A stretch of 26,026 nucleotides of DNA from Deltaproteobacteria bacterium (GTDB taxonomy: Bacteria; Desulfobacterota_C; Deferrisomatia; Deferrisomatales; JACRMM01), in contig JACRCS010000997.1 of NCBI GenBank assembly GCA_016218905.1, forward strand, positions 1 through 26,026, read 5' to 3'. Both the position numbers and the translations under genes were made by a program. Position 1 is the stretch's first letter, and the number at the start of each line of letters is the position of its first letter. Under the pieces are notes generated by a model that saw nothing but the letters and a program-made list of their open reading frames with translations, did not search any database and had not been told where the DNA came from. Of the stretch, positions 6,967-15,685 are shown piece by piece.

Positions 6967-8304
6967 TCAGCCGCCGTCGAGACCGTACTGCTTCAGCTTG
7001 CGGTAGAGGGTCTTGCGGTCGATCCCGAGGATTTCGGCGGCCTGGCTCTTGTGTTCGCCGCAGGCCCGGAGGACGAGGCCGATGTGGTCGCGCTCGAGCT
7101 CGACGAGGGTGGGAAAGCGCTTCTTCTCCTCCGCCTGGTCGCGCAGGAGGTAGGCGGGCAGACTCGAGGGGCGCAGCGTCTGGGTCTCCTCGATGACGAC
7201 GGCCCTCTGGATGATGTTCTCGAGCTCGCGGATGTTGCCGGGGAAGTCGTAGGAGGAGAGGACCGCGAGGAAGCCCGGGGACATCTCGCGGATCTCCTTC
7301 ATCGCCTTCTGGGCGTACTTGGTCACGAAGTGGCGCGCGAGGTCCGGGATGTCCTCGGTGCGCTCCCGCAGGGGCGGCAGGTGGATGGGAAAGACGGCGA
7401 GCCGGTAGTAGAGGTCCTCCCGAAAGCTCCCCTGGCGCATGGCCTGGGTGAGGTCGCAGTTGGTCGCGGTGATGAGCCGCACGTCGACCCGCCGGGCGGC
7501 GACGCCCCCCACGGGCTTGATCTCCCACTCCTGGAGGACCAGGAGGAGCTTCGCCTGGGTGCTCAGGGAGAGGTTTCCGACCTCGTCCAAGAAGAAGGTG
7601 CCGCCGTCCGCCAGCTCGAAGAGCCCCCGCTTCGGGGCGTGCGCCCCGGTGAAGGCGCCCTTGACGTGGCCGAAGAGCTCGCTTTCGAGCAGGTGCTCCG
7701 AGAGGACGGAGCAGTCGACCGCGACGAACTCGCGCTCCTTCCTCGGGGAGAGCGCATAGATCATGCGGGCGACCACCTCCTTGCCCGTCCCGCTCTCCCC
7801 CGTGATGAGGACGCTGCCGTCCGTGCGGGAGACCTTGTCGATGAGGGCGTTCACCTCCCGCATCCGGGCGCTCTTGCTGATGACCCGGGGCTCGCAGGTG
7901 GCCGCCCGGAGCTGCCGGCGCAGTTGCTCGTTTTCGAAGCGCAGGCGCCTTCGCTCCTCGGCCCGGGCAGTGATGATCCGCACCTCCTGGGGCGAAAACG
8001 GCTTCGGGAGGTAGTCGTACGCCCCCAGGCGGAAGGCCTTGAGGACCGTCTCGATGGAGGGGTAGCCGGTGATGACGACGATGACCACCTCCGGGTCCCA
8101 GTCCCGCAGCCGGACCAGCGCGTCCAGCCCGTCGATCCCGGGCATGCGGACGTCGAGGAAGACCATGTCGTAGTCGCCCCGGCTGAACTCCTCCACGCCG
8201 GCCCTGCCGTTCTCCACCGCCACCGCCTCGTGGCCGCTCCTCCGGAGCGTCTTCGACAGACCCTCCCGGATCGAACGTTCGTCGTCGATGACGAGCGCCC
8301 TCAC
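6967..8304 (-). CDS. NtrC-family sigma-54-dependent response regulator
   Basis: The 445-residue protein has a receiver domain (acidic pair DDE at 7-9, phospho-acceptor D51 in VFLDVRMPG, switch Lys at 101). An AAA+ domain follows, with Walker A GESGTGKE (169-176), the sigma-54-contacting GAFTGA (216-221), Walker B GGTFFLDE (234-241) and the FREDLYYRL and PLRERTEDI motifs. It ends in a Fis-type helix-turn-helix (AAEILGIDRKTLYRKLKQYG). All key residues are intact. It starts with GTG at 8304, overlapping the stop of the kinase gene (GTGA), and ends in TGA. It most likely activates the sigma-54 promoter about 340 nt past its own end, in front of the hdrA operon. Confidence 0.95.
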   Translation of the reverse strand: MRALVIDDERSIREGLSKTLRRSGHEAVAVENGRAGVEEFSRGDYDMVFLDVRMPGIDGLDALVRLRDWDPEVVIVVITGYPSIETVLKAFRLGAYDYLPKPFSPQEVRIITARAEERRRLRFENEQLRRQLRAATCEPRVISKSARMREVNALIDKVSRTDGSVLITGESGTGKEVVARMIYALSPRKEREFVAVDCSVLSEHLLESELFGHVKGAFTGAHAPKRGLFELADGGTFFLDEVGNLSLSTQAKLLLVLQEWEIKPVGGVAARRVDVRLITATNCDLTQAMRQGSFREDLYYRLAVFPIHLPPLRERTEDIPDLARHFVTKYAQKAMKEIREMSPGFLAVLSSYDFPGNIRELENIIQRAVVIEETQTLRPSSLPAYLLRDQAEEKKRFPTLVELERDHIGLVLRACGEHKSQAAEILGIDRKTLYRKLKQYGLDGG

Positions 8305-9863
8305 GACTCCTCCTCGCCGGTGATCTCTTCCTCGCCGTCGTCCGCTTCCGGGAAGACGACGCAGAAGGTAGTGCCGCCCGAGGTCCCACAGCGGACCCGG
8401 ATGTCGCCCCCGTGCATGCGGACGATGTTGTAGGAGAGGCTGAGGCCCAGGCCGGTGCCCTTCCCCGGCTCCTTGGTGGTAAAGAAGGGTTCGAAGATCC
8501 TGCCCCGGATGCTCGGCGGGATCCCGGGACCCGTGTCGGTGAACAAGACGGCCACCTCCCCGGCTTGAGCGTCGTAGGCGGAGCCGATCGAGAGCGTCCC
8601 CTCTCCCTCCATCGCGTCCACTGCGTTCATCACGATGTTAGTGAAGACCTGCTTGATCTGACTGGGATTGCCGGTGACGAGGGGGAGGGGCTCCGCGTAC
8701 TCCCTACGGACCTCGATGTTGTGGAAGATCGCCTTCGTCCCGAGGAGCGTGAGGCACTGCTCCACGGCGCCGTTCAGGTCCACCGCCTCCCGGTATCGCT
8801 TCCGCTGGTGGGCGAAGTCGAGGAGCGAGTTGACGATCTCCTTGCAGCGGCGGGCCTCCTGGACGATCCGGTCCACGTCCTCCCGGTGGGGGTCGGAGAA
8901 GTCCATGTCCTCCAGGAGCAGTCCCCCGAAGAGGAGGATCCCGCCCAAGGGGTTGTTGATCTCGTGGGCCACGCCGGCGGCGAGCTTGCCGAGCGAGGCC
9001 ATCTTGTCCGCGTGGATGAGCTGGAGCTGGACCTCCTCGAGCCGGCGCTCCGTCTCGACGAGCTGGCGGATGTCGTGGACGTACGCGACCGTCCCGGTCT
9101 CGCGGCCGTCCTCGTCGTAGAGGATGTGGCCGGTGAGCCAGACCGGGATGCGCTCGCGGTTCTTCCCGATCAGGATGGTCTGATAGCCGTCGAGCATCCC
9201 GGGACCGCCGTGGCCGGGGCCGCGCATGAGGGCCATCACCTCCGGCGCGGCGTTCGCGTCGTAGAGGTCGGCCGTGTACTTATGCCCCACCACCTCGGCC
9301 TCCTCGTAGCCGAGGAGCTCACGGGCGCCCTGGTTGAAAAGGAGGATCTTGCCGCGCAGGTCGGTGGCGATGATGCACTGGAAGGCGCTGCCGATCACGC
9401 GCTCGAGGAAGCGCAGCGTCGAACGGACATCGGTCTCGCGCCGGACCCTCTCGGTCACGTCCTTGAAGTACGCGCAGATGATGGGCCGCTGCGGCGTGAG
9501 CCGCACGAGGGTGAAGGCGGCCTCGATGGCTCGGCGGGGGTAGAGGGGGACTTCGAGCCGGAACTCGGTGGCGACGCGGTCGGACCGGCCCTGCAGGAGC
9601 GGCTCCAGCGCGTGGCGCACCTTGGCCGCCGCGCTCGGGCCGAGACAGTAGAAGAGGTCGCCGCCCTCGAGTTGCTCGGGGGAGACCCCGGTCAACCGGG
9701 CGAAGGCGTCGTTGCTGTACGCGATCTTCCCGTTTCTCGGGCGGAAGGCGACGACGGCCTGGTCCGTCCCCTGAAGGATCGTGCCGAGGAGCCTCGCCCG
9801 GGCTCGTTGGAGCTCGGGCGGCGGCGACCGGCTGTGCGTGCGTTGTCTGACCTCTGGCGCCAT
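8301..9863 (-). CDS. Soluble PAS-PAS sensor histidine kinase
   Basis: This 520-residue kinase has no transmembrane segment or signal peptide, so it senses a cytoplasmic cue. A first PAS domain covers about residues 24-140 and a second about 150-270. The HisKA domain has the H-box GVAHEINNP with the phosphorylated H300. The HATPase domain carries the N-box ([12 protein letters not shown]), G1 (FTDTGPGIP) and G2 ([11 protein letters not shown]). The ATG at 9863 was chosen because the reading frame further upstream only translates REP-like repeats; GGGGG lies a few bases before it. It is the first gene of a two-gene unit with the sigma-54 regulator (4-nt overlap). The signal is unknown. Confidence 0.93.
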   Translation of the reverse strand: MAPEVRQRTHSRSPPPELQRARARLLGTILQGTDQAVVAFRPRNGKIAYSNDAFARLTGVSPEQLEGGDLFYCLGPSAAAKVRHALEPLLQGRSDRVATEFRLEVPLYPRRAIEAAFTLVRLTPQRPIICAYFKDVTERVRRETDVRSTLRFLERVIGSAFQCIIATDLRGKILLFNQGARELLGYEEAEVVGHKYTADLYDANAAPEVMALMRGPGHGGPGMLDGYQTILIGKNRERIPVWLTGHILYDEDGRETGTVAYVHDIRQLVETERRLEEVQLQLIHADKMASLGKLAAGVAHEINNPLGGILLFGGLLLEDMDFSDPHREDVDRIVQEARRCKEIVNSLLDFAHQRKRYREAVDLNGAVEQCLTLLGTKAIFHNIEVRREYAEPLPLVTGNPSQIKQVFTNIVMNAVDAMEGEGTLSIGSAYDAQAGEVAVLFTDTGPGIPPSIRGRIFEPFFTTKEPGKGTGLGLSLSYNIVRMHGGDIRVRCGTSGGTTFCVVFPEADDGEEEITGEEES

Positions 9864-10188
9864 CGACCCCCACGGGACGCGGTCCCTTCGCCTTTGTCTT
9901 CTGTAGGAGCGGCCTCCAGGCCGCGATAGTTTGGTCTCTTCGGCCTTGCTTTCTGTAGGAGCGGCCTCCGGGCCGCGATGGTCTTGGTCTCTTCGGCCTT
10001 GCTTTCTGTGGGAGCGGCCTCCGGGCCGCGATGGTCTTTGTCCCGGGTCGGCTTTCGGCCGAGATCGGGGTCTGGAGACCACTCCCACGAGAACCCTCAA
10101 GGGACCGAACGGCACAGCAGAAACTCCGGACCAGAATATACTGGCGTTCTGAAAACTCCAAGGGTCTAGACGCTGGCTTGCCGCCGGC
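9864..10188 (-). other. Leader of the kinase operon with REP units and a weak promoter candidate
   Basis: The 325-nt gap holds the three REP-like units next to the kinase start. Further upstream, a TATATT (10140-10135) is preceded at 15-16 nt by TTGGAG/CTTGGA (about 10161-10156). This could be a sigma-70 promoter with a short spacer. I see no gene here. Confidence 0.35.
9901..10043. repeat. Three tandem REP-like units, period 52-53 bp
   Basis: Each copy begins CTGTAGGAGCGGCCTCCGGG (first copy A for G near the end, third copy GGG for AGG) and continues with a TTGGTCTCTTCGGCCTTGCTT spacer. Copies start at 9901, 9953 and 10006; the third lacks the full spacer. The core GAGCGGCCTCCGGGCCGC is an imperfect palindrome of the type found in bacterial REP elements. 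They lie in the leader of the kinase gene. Confidence 0.85.
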
Positions 10189-11553
10189 TCAAGCTGCCGG
10201 AAAGGCCCGGACGAGCTCGCGGACGTCGCCGAGGCGCTCCAGGGCCAAGGTCCTCTCGAGGACCTCCCGGGCCCTCTCTCCTCCAAGCTCGGGTGTCGCG
10301 TTCGCCAGGAACTTGCTCGCGATCTCGTCCCGGGAGAGCGGGTTCGCCGGGCTCCCCTTGCGCGCTCCCACCCGTTCGGTGAGCCTGCGGCCGTCGCGGA
10401 GGACCAGGGTCACGACCGCCCCGGGATAGGTCGTTCCCGCCCTGCCCACCTCCTCCGTCACGTACTTCTTCACCTTCCGCCCCGCCGCCCGGATGCTCGG
10501 GTCGCCGGCGTTCTCGTCCGAGAATTCCGAGAGGCCGACCCTCCCCCTGACGAGGGCGAGCGCCACGCAGAACTCGTGGCTGAACTTCCCTTCGAGGCCG
10601 GTCCGCGGCTCCGCGTGGATGAGCATCCGGGGATAGAGATAGAAGATCCCGCACTCGACGCGTTCGATCTCCTCCGGGTCGGGCTCGTGGGCCGCGAGGA
10701 GGCGGAAGACGCCGTCGAGCACCGCATGGGTCGCGGCACAGGAGGGGTACGGCTTTACCCCGATCCCGGGCTCGACGATGGCGAAAGGGTTCCCGAGCCG
10801 TCCGATCTTGCCGGTGTCGGGACCGCCCTCCCCGCCGAAGAGGGCGCAGAAGCCGAGCTCTCGTTCCAGGATGGCCGCGTCGGCCGTGAAGCCGAGGGAG
10901 GCGAGCGTCGCCGCCTCGACGCCGTTGCGGGAGGCGTGCCCGGCGTGGAAGGGCTTGGTCATGGTCCCGAAGTTCCCCCGGAGCCCGCTCGCCGTCGAGG
11001 CCGCGATCCCCAGGGCGGCCCTGGTGCGCTCGGAATCGACGCCCAGGAGCTTCGCGCACGCCGCGGCCGCGCCGAAGGCGCCGAGGGTCCCGGTGGAGTG
11101 CCACCCCCGCTCGTAGTGGGCGGAAGCAACTGTCGCGCCGACTCCGGCGATGACCTCCAGGCCGACGAGGTACGCGGCGAGGCACGCGTCTCCCGAGGCG
11201 CGGGTCCGCTCCCCGACGGCCAGGACCGCCGGCAGCACGACCGCGCTCGGGTGGGCCATGGAGGGCCACTCGTAGTCGTCGTAATCGAGGGCGTGGGCGA
11301 GGATCCCGTTTCCAAGGGCGGCGTAGGGGGCCGAGGTCCGCAGGCCCTCCGGGAGGAGCGTCGCCTCGGCCGTGCCGCCGACGCTTCTGAGATAGCTCCG
11401 GACGACGGAGGCCGCCTCCTCACGGGAGCCGGCGCAGAGCACGCCGAGGGTGTCGAGGATGTGGAGCTTTGCGGCCTCGCGAGCCTCGGCGGGAAGGCTC
11501 TCGGCATCCACGGACTCGACGAAGCGTGCCACCGACTCCGTCAGGCTCTCCAT
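10189..11553 (-). CDS. MmgE/PrpD family protein (2-methylcitrate dehydratase / cis-aconitate decarboxylase-like)
   Basis: The 454-residue protein matches the MmgE/PrpD family in full length. Members act on tricarboxylic or dicarboxylic acids (2-methylcitrate dehydratase, cis-aconitate decarboxylase, iminodisuccinate epimerase). Visible family motifs are HALDYDDYE (from H87), the AHPSAVVLPAVLA stretch (H101), RGWHSTGTLGAFGAAAA, KPFHAGHASRNGVEAA and KPYPSCAATHAVLDG. The ATG at 11553 follows GGGGAGGAG. It is the last gene of the leftward etfB-etfA-flavoprotein unit, separated from the flavoprotein by 146 nt that contain an inverted repeat. The exact substrate cannot be read from sequence. The context (flavoprotein dehydrogenase plus tricarboxylate transporter) favours an aconitate-like acid. 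Confidence 0.9.
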   Translation of the reverse strand: MESLTESVARFVESVDAESLPAEAREAAKLHILDTLGVLCAGSREEAASVVRSYLRSVGGTAEATLLPEGLRTSAPYAALGNGILAHALDYDDYEWPSMAHPSAVVLPAVLAVGERTRASGDACLAAYLVGLEVIAGVGATVASAHYERGWHSTGTLGAFGAAAACAKLLGVDSERTRAALGIAASTASGLRGNFGTMTKPFHAGHASRNGVEAATLASLGFTADAAILERELGFCALFGGEGGPDTGKIGRLGNPFAIVEPGIGVKPYPSCAATHAVLDGVFRLLAAHEPDPEEIERVECGIFYLYPRMLIHAEPRTGLEGKFSHEFCVALALVRGRVGLSEFSDENAGDPSIRAAGRKVKKYVTEEVGRAGTTYPGAVVTLVLRDGRRLTERVGARKGSPANPLSRDEIASKFLANATPELGGERAREVLERTLALERLGDVRELVRAFPAA

Positions 11554-11573
11554 GAGCGGCTCCTCCCCAAAGA

Positions 11574-11693
11574 CGTTCTGCGTTCCGCGTTCCGCGTGCT
11601 GCGTTGGAACCGAGAGTCCTAGAGGCGTCAGACGAAAACGTGAAAGACGACGTGCGTTCCCCGGTTTTCACGCAGAACGCGGAACGCAGAACG
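11574..11693. repeat. Inverted pair of 7-bp GTTCYGC tandem repeats
   Basis: Tandem 7-mers of the type GTTCTGC/GTTCCGC occupy 11574-11596 and, in reverse orientation, 11671-11693. The two 23-bp arms match at 22 of 23 positions and enclose 74 nt. The pair sits between the stop of the flavoprotein gene and the MmgE/PrpD start, and could fold into a long hairpin that limits readthrough. Confidence 0.8.
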
Positions 11694-11699
11694 CCGGCC

Positions 11700-13193
11700 C
11701 TAGCCCCCGCTCTTCCCCGCCCTCGCCGTCGCTTCGCGGGCCGCGATGCGGGCGGTGATCGCTCCCTTCACGAGCCCGGTGCCGCTCGGGTAGTTGTGGA
11801 AGAAGACGCCGCCGGAGAGCTCGCCGATGGCGTAGAGGCCGGGGATGGGGAGCTCCCGGCTGTCGAGGACCTCCGTCTTGTCCGTCACCTTGAGCCCGCC
11901 GTAGCTGAAGGTGATCGCGCCGACGCAGGCGTAGCCGAGGTACGGCGGCGTGTCGATCGCCTGGGCCCAGTTGGTCTTGTCGGGGCAGAGGCCGCGGGTC
12001 CGGCGGCCGTCCCGCTTGGCCGGGTCGAAGGGGATCTCCGCCGCGATGGAGCGGTTGTACTCCTCGATGGTCCGGCGGAAGGCCTCGGGATCGAGCCCCA
12101 GCTCCTCCGCCAGCCCATCGAGCGTGTCGCTCTCGGCCCGGATGGCGTTCTCGTACTCCGGCCGGAGGAAGCGGGCGACCTTGGCGTCGAAGATCTGATA
12201 CGCGACGCTGCCCGGTTGCCGGGCGACCTGCCGGCCCATCTTCGCGTAGGTATAGACGATGAAGTTCTCGCCCTCGTCGACGAAGCGCTTCGCGTCCGCG
12301 TTGACGAGGACGCTGAAGAGGTACGAGTACCGGATGCATCCGACGGCCTCGGCTTCCACCATGGGCGAGTCCTCGCTCACGATGGAGGCGTGGCACCCGC
12401 CCCAGTGGCCGCACGACTGGGCCCCGAGCGCGAAGGCCATGTTGAGCCCGTCGCCGGTGTTGTACCTCGTCCCCCTCACCTTCACGAGGTCCCACCCCTC
12501 GCCGAGGTAGCGCCGCCGCATCTCGGGATTCGCCTCGAACCCGCCGCAGGCGAGGATCACGCTCTTCGCCTCGATCCGCAGGAACCCCTCCCGGCCGAGG
12601 GCGAGGACGCCGCAGACGTTGCCCTCCGCGCCCGTGAGGAGCGTGCGGGCGGCGGTCTGGTAGAGGACGGGCACGCCTTTTCGCTCGGCGATCCCGTAGA
12701 GCATCTCGACGAGGCCCTCCCCCGAGTTCCCCGCGGTGAGGACGGTCGTGCCCGAGGGCCAGAAGAGCTTCCCGTCCTTGGGGACGATCTGTCCGGTGTT
12801 GAGGCCCCAGACGAGGCCCTGCTCCTTCATCCACGTGGCGGTGGCGTAGGACTCGTTGACGATCCGCTCGGCCCAGCTCTGCTCGGAGAGACCTTCGGTC
12901 ACCCGCATCAGGTCGGCGTAGTAGGCGTCATTCCGGTAGGGGGCGACCTCGATCTCGCCCTTGGGAAGGACCGAGTCCTTGAGGAGCGGCTCGAGGTCCT
13001 TCGTCCCGTTCTCGAGCACGATCCGGAAGTGGCCGCCGGAGAAGCGGGAGTTGCCGCCCCTCTTTTCGCGGGGTCCCTTCTCGATGAGGAGGACGCGCGC
13101 GCCCCGGTTGGCGGACTCGATCGCGGCGACGAGGCCCGCGTTGCCGCCGCCCACCACGAGGACGTCGGCCGACAACGTCTTCTTCACTTCCAT
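11700..13193 (-). CDS. FAD-dependent dehydrogenase of the TcuA / fumarate reductase flavoprotein family
   Basis: This 497-residue protein has an N-terminal FAD dinucleotide fold (VVGGGNAG, 13-20, and an Asp/Glu-containing strand end VLLIEKG). A GGNSRFSGG segment follows, then FILACGG-type and YNTGDGLNMAFALGA motifs, and a C-terminal IPGLYAIGELSGGVF and NYPSGTGLVKGAITARIAA. This layout fits the fumarate reductase/succinate dehydrogenase flavoprotein superfamily, and in particular tricarballylate dehydrogenase (TcuA), which makes cis-aconitate. No signal peptide or heme motif is present, so it is cytoplasmic. It stops at TAG (11702-11700) right after a typical C-terminus. It starts 1 nt past the etfA stop, so ETF is the probable electron acceptor in place of the TcuB membrane protein. 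Substrate assignment is moderate: related 3-oxosteroid and fumarate enzymes look similar. Confidence 0.85.
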   Translation of the reverse strand: MEVKKTLSADVLVVGGGNAGLVAAIESANRGARVLLIEKGPREKRGGNSRFSGGHFRIVLENGTKDLEPLLKDSVLPKGEIEVAPYRNDAYYADLMRVTEGLSEQSWAERIVNESYATATWMKEQGLVWGLNTGQIVPKDGKLFWPSGTTVLTAGNSGEGLVEMLYGIAERKGVPVLYQTAARTLLTGAEGNVCGVLALGREGFLRIEAKSVILACGGFEANPEMRRRYLGEGWDLVKVRGTRYNTGDGLNMAFALGAQSCGHWGGCHASIVSEDSPMVEAEAVGCIRYSYLFSVLVNADAKRFVDEGENFIVYTYAKMGRQVARQPGSVAYQIFDAKVARFLRPEYENAIRAESDTLDGLAEELGLDPEAFRRTIEEYNRSIAAEIPFDPAKRDGRRTRGLCPDKTNWAQAIDTPPYLGYACVGAITFSYGGLKVTDKTEVLDSRELPIPGLYAIGELSGGVFFHNYPSGTGLVKGAITARIAAREATARAGKSGG

Positions 13194-13194
13194 C

Positions 13195-14181
13195 TCACAC
13201 GGCCTCCTTCTTCGCCTGTTCGAGCAGCGCCGGGACGAACTTGTGCAGGTCGTCGAGGACCCCGTAGTGTGCGACCTGGAAGATGGGCGCGGCAGGGTCC
13301 TTGTTGACGGCGATGATGATCTTCGAGCTCTCCATCCCGGCGAGGTGGTTTCCCTGCCCGGAGATGCCCACGGCCAGGTAGACGACCGGCGAGACGGTCT
13401 TCCCCGAGAGGCCCACCTGGTGGCTCGCGGGGAGCCAGCCGAGGTCGACCACCGGCCGCGAGCAGGAGAGGGCGGCGTCGAGCGTCCTGGCGAGCTCCCG
13501 GAAGAGAGGGAGCTCCTCGGGGCTCCCGATTCCGCGGCCCACGGAGACGAGGACCCGCGCCCGGGTGATCTCCTGGCCGTCCGCCGCCTCTTCGACGAGC
13601 TCCACGAGCTCGGTCCGGTCGGGGCGCCACGCCTCCCGGCGGGCGAGGTTCACCACCCGAATGCCGGACGACGGCGCGGCCGCTCCCTCGGCTTCCGCGC
13701 CCCGGAGCACCCCCTTCGGCACGCTGAAGACGGCGCCCGCCGCGATGGGCACCTCGTACGTCGCCGACACCTTGCCGCCGTGGAGGAGCCGCTTCGCGGT
13801 CGCGAGTCCGTCCGAGAGCCGCAGATCCGTGCACCCCGTGAGCACCGGCACCCCGAGCCGTGCCCCGACCGCCGGGGCGAGCTCCATACCCTGGTGGGTG
13901 AAGCCGAAGAAGAGGAGCCCCGGTCCCAGGTCCCCCATGACGTCGGTCAGGACGCGCGCCGCCACCTCCGTGCTCTGCTCGTCCCCCGGCCGGACCTCGG
14001 CCAGGAGGAGCTCGTCGAACCGGCCGGAGAGCGCCTCGGCGCCGTCGAGCTCGGCCCCCAGCGCGACGGCTCGGATGGTCCCGCGCTCTTCCTCCGGCAT
14101 CGAGCGAAGCTTCGCCGCGAGCTGCAGGGCCAGCGGGTCGATCTTTCCCCGCGTCGGCTCCAGGTAGACGAGCGAGTGCAT
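13195..14181 (-). CDS. etfA: Electron transfer flavoprotein alpha subunit
   Basis: The 328-residue protein shows the ETF-alpha C-terminal FAD domain: [66 protein letters not shown]. Length and motif order are typical. It accepts electrons from a flavoprotein dehydrogenase and passes them on. Here its partner is probably the TcuA-like enzyme encoded immediately downstream (1 nt apart). etfB ends 8 nt upstream. The HLAG in place of the usual QHxAG/QHLAG flavin contact is unremarkable. The gene ends in TGA. Confidence 0.95.
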   Translation of the reverse strand: MHSLVYLEPTRGKIDPLALQLAAKLRSMPEEERGTIRAVALGAELDGAEALSGRFDELLLAEVRPGDEQSTEVAARVLTDVMGDLGPGLLFFGFTHQGMELAPAVGARLGVPVLTGCTDLRLSDGLATAKRLLHGGKVSATYEVPIAAGAVFSVPKGVLRGAEAEGAAAPSSGIRVVNLARREAWRPDRTELVELVEEAADGQEITRARVLVSVGRGIGSPEELPLFRELARTLDAALSCSRPVVDLGWLPASHQVGLSGKTVSPVVYLAVGISGQGNHLAGMESSKIIIAVNKDPAAPIFQVAHYGVLDDLHKFVPALLEQAKKEAV

Positions 14182-14189
14182 CTTCCCTC

Positions 14190-14960
14190 TCAGAGGTTCT
14201 TCTTCAGGATCTCGAGTACCTTCGCGGCGTTCTCCGAACGGTCCCCCGAGAGGATCTCCGCGTGAGCGCGCGACTCCGGCGCCCCGACCGCTACGGCCCG
14301 AGGGCCCATGACCTTCTTGAGATCGGCGGGCATGTCCGCCTCCCCGACCGTTCCCCAGCAGCGGACCGGCGTGCCCCTGAGCTTCCGCCGCTTCAGGGCG
14401 GAGACGTACTGGAGGGGCTGAATCCCCGACTGGACGCAGAGGAGCGCCGGGAGCCGGAGCACCATCTCCGCCTTGCGCCCGCCCCCGATCTCTTTGCGGA
14501 TGCGGACCGACTCCTCCGTGAGCGCGAGCACCTCAACGGTCGCGTACCCTACGGGGAGCCCCAGTGCGTGGGCCACGTAGACGCCCACCTGACCGCCCAT
14601 CCAGTCGGAGGACTGGACGCCGGTGAGCACGAGGTCGGGGCGGATGTCGGCGAGGGCGGCCGCGAGGGCCGCGGCCGTCATCTCGGGTGTGTCGCTCTCG
14701 GCTTCCACCAGGAGAACGTTCTCGATGCCCTACGCGAGCGCCAGCTAGAGGGCCTCCTGCCCCCGCAGGGAACCCACCGTCACGGCCCAGAGCTCGGCCT
14801 CTCCGAACTTCCGGAGCGCCAGGGCCGCCTCGAGCGCGTACTCGTCCACCTCGTTCAGGAAGAGATCCCCGGAGGGGAGCCGGACGGAACCCTCCGAGAG
14901 CTCCACCTGCCCCGGCTCCACGTCCACGGGAACCGCCTTGCAGCATACGGCGATCCTCAT
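14190..14960 (-). CDS. etfB: Electron transfer flavoprotein beta subunit with two in-frame TAG codons (72 and 77)
   Basis: The frame reads an ETF-beta protein from MRIAVCCKAVP to EILKKNL (256 residues). Family motifs lie on both sides of the break: LNEVDEYALEAAL and AVTVG before it, and DLVLTGVQSSDWMGGQVG, PALLCVQSGIQPLQYVS and LKRRKLRG after it. TAG codons lie at 14747-14745 and 14732-14730, inside the normally conserved QEAL-x-LALA-x-GIENVLLVE segment. The frame and spacing are otherwise perfect, so no bases are missing. Either both TAGs are read as amino acids, the sequence carries base errors, or the gene is a very recent pseudogene. The intact etfA and flavoprotein downstream argue that ETF is in use. 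First gene of the leftward unit; start at ATG 14960. Confidence 0.8.
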
Positions 14961-14998
14961 CGCCCTCCCCCGGATATCGCGAAGCGAAAACCTGTTCT

Positions 14999-15034
14999 GT
15001 CCACTACGTCCATGAGGTCCAATGGGTCCATGGT
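14999..15034. repeat. Four tandem 9-bp GTCCAnnnn units
   Basis: GTCCACTAC, GTCCATGAG, GTCCAATGG and GTCCATGGT lie head to tail between the etfB start and the tct promoter. This is a third variant of the 9-bp, GTC-anchored repeats in the window (compare 905-992 and 6861-6947). Confidence 0.75.
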
Positions 15035-15118
15035 CCCCGTGCGCCCAGGCACCCGGACCGCCCCATTACGCCACTGTTTCGGGCCGCTGTCGAGCGATAG
15101 ATCATCGTGAGACGCCGG

Positions 15119-15147
15119 TTGACAACGACGGAGGGGACTGATATTCA
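15119..15147 (+). promoter_or_regulatory. Sigma-70-type promoter for tctBAC
   Basis: TTGACA (15119-15124), a 17-nt spacer and TATTCA (15142-15147) form a near-consensus housekeeping promoter 70 nt before the tctB start. Just upstream, CGAT-AGATC-ATCG (about 15095-15107) is a small dyad that could be an operator for a local regulator; that part is speculative. Confidence 0.6.
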
Positions 15148-15217
15148 CGGTCTCCTGCCCGAGTGGTTTTCGCCGCGGGAGGCGGCGGGAGCTCGTCCTC
15201 GAGCCTGCGAGGCGTCC

Positions 15218-15682
15218 ATGGCGTGGCTGAACCGAATCAGCAGCCTCTTCCTGATCGGTTTCTCCCTGCTCATCATCGTCGCGAGCCGGAGGCTCGGCAT
15301 CGGGAGTCTTCAGGAGCCCGGGCCGGGCTTCATGGGCTTCCTCGCCGCGATCGCGCTCCTCTGCCTCTCTCTCCTCGTGGCCGGGAAAGACCTCGCGGCT
15401 TCCCTGAAGAAGCGCGCGGGCCAGACGCCCCTTCGCTGGGAGGAGCTCCGGAGGCCGCTCGTCCTCATCGTCGCGCTCGGCGCCTACGTGGCGGGGCTCG
15501 ACTTCCTCGGCTACCTCGTCGCGACCTCGCTCCTCGTCTTCGTGATGCTCTTCTTCTACGAGCCGGGTCGTTGGCCCGTGCACATCGTGGTCGCGCTCGT
15601 GATGGTGAACGCGAGTTACCTGCTCTTCTACAAGTGGCTCGGCGTGCTGCTGCCCCGCGGCGCCCTCCACGCGGCCTGGTGA
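15218..15682 (+). CDS. tctB: TctB: small membrane subunit of a tripartite tricarboxylate transporter
   Basis: The 154-residue protein has four hydrophobic segments: ISSLFLIGFSLLIIVAS, FMGFLAAIALLCLSLLVAG, LVLIVALGAYVAGLDFLGYLVATSLLVF (a re-entrant pair or two spans) and HIVVALVMVNASYLLFYKWL. It also has the G-x-x-PGPGFM-type loop (LQEPGPGFMGFL) usual for TctB. The ATG at 15218 is chosen because the first transmembrane segment begins right after it and GAGG lies 6-8 nt upstream; the frame further upstream is non-hydrophobic and crosses the promoter. It stops 3 nt before tctA. Family members energise uptake by the cation gradient together with TctA. Confidence 0.9.
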   Translation: MAWLNRISSLFLIGFSLLIIVASRRLGIGSLQEPGPGFMGFLAAIALLCLSLLVAGKDLAASLKKRAGQTPLRWEELRRPLVLIVALGAYVAGLDFLGYLVATSLLVFVMLFFYEPGRWPVHIVVALVMVNASYLLFYKWLGVLLPRGALHAAW

Positions 15683-15685
15683 CCG

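Noticed and set aside
9901..10043. CRISPR array
   Set aside because: Three copies follow each other with near-identical spacers, so there are no unique spacers; no cas genes are nearby.
9864..10286. N-terminal extension of the histidine kinase upstream of 9863
   Set aside because: The extension only translates the REP-like repeats (RPGGRS... three times) and has no domain, so the start at 9863 before the first PAS domain is preferred.
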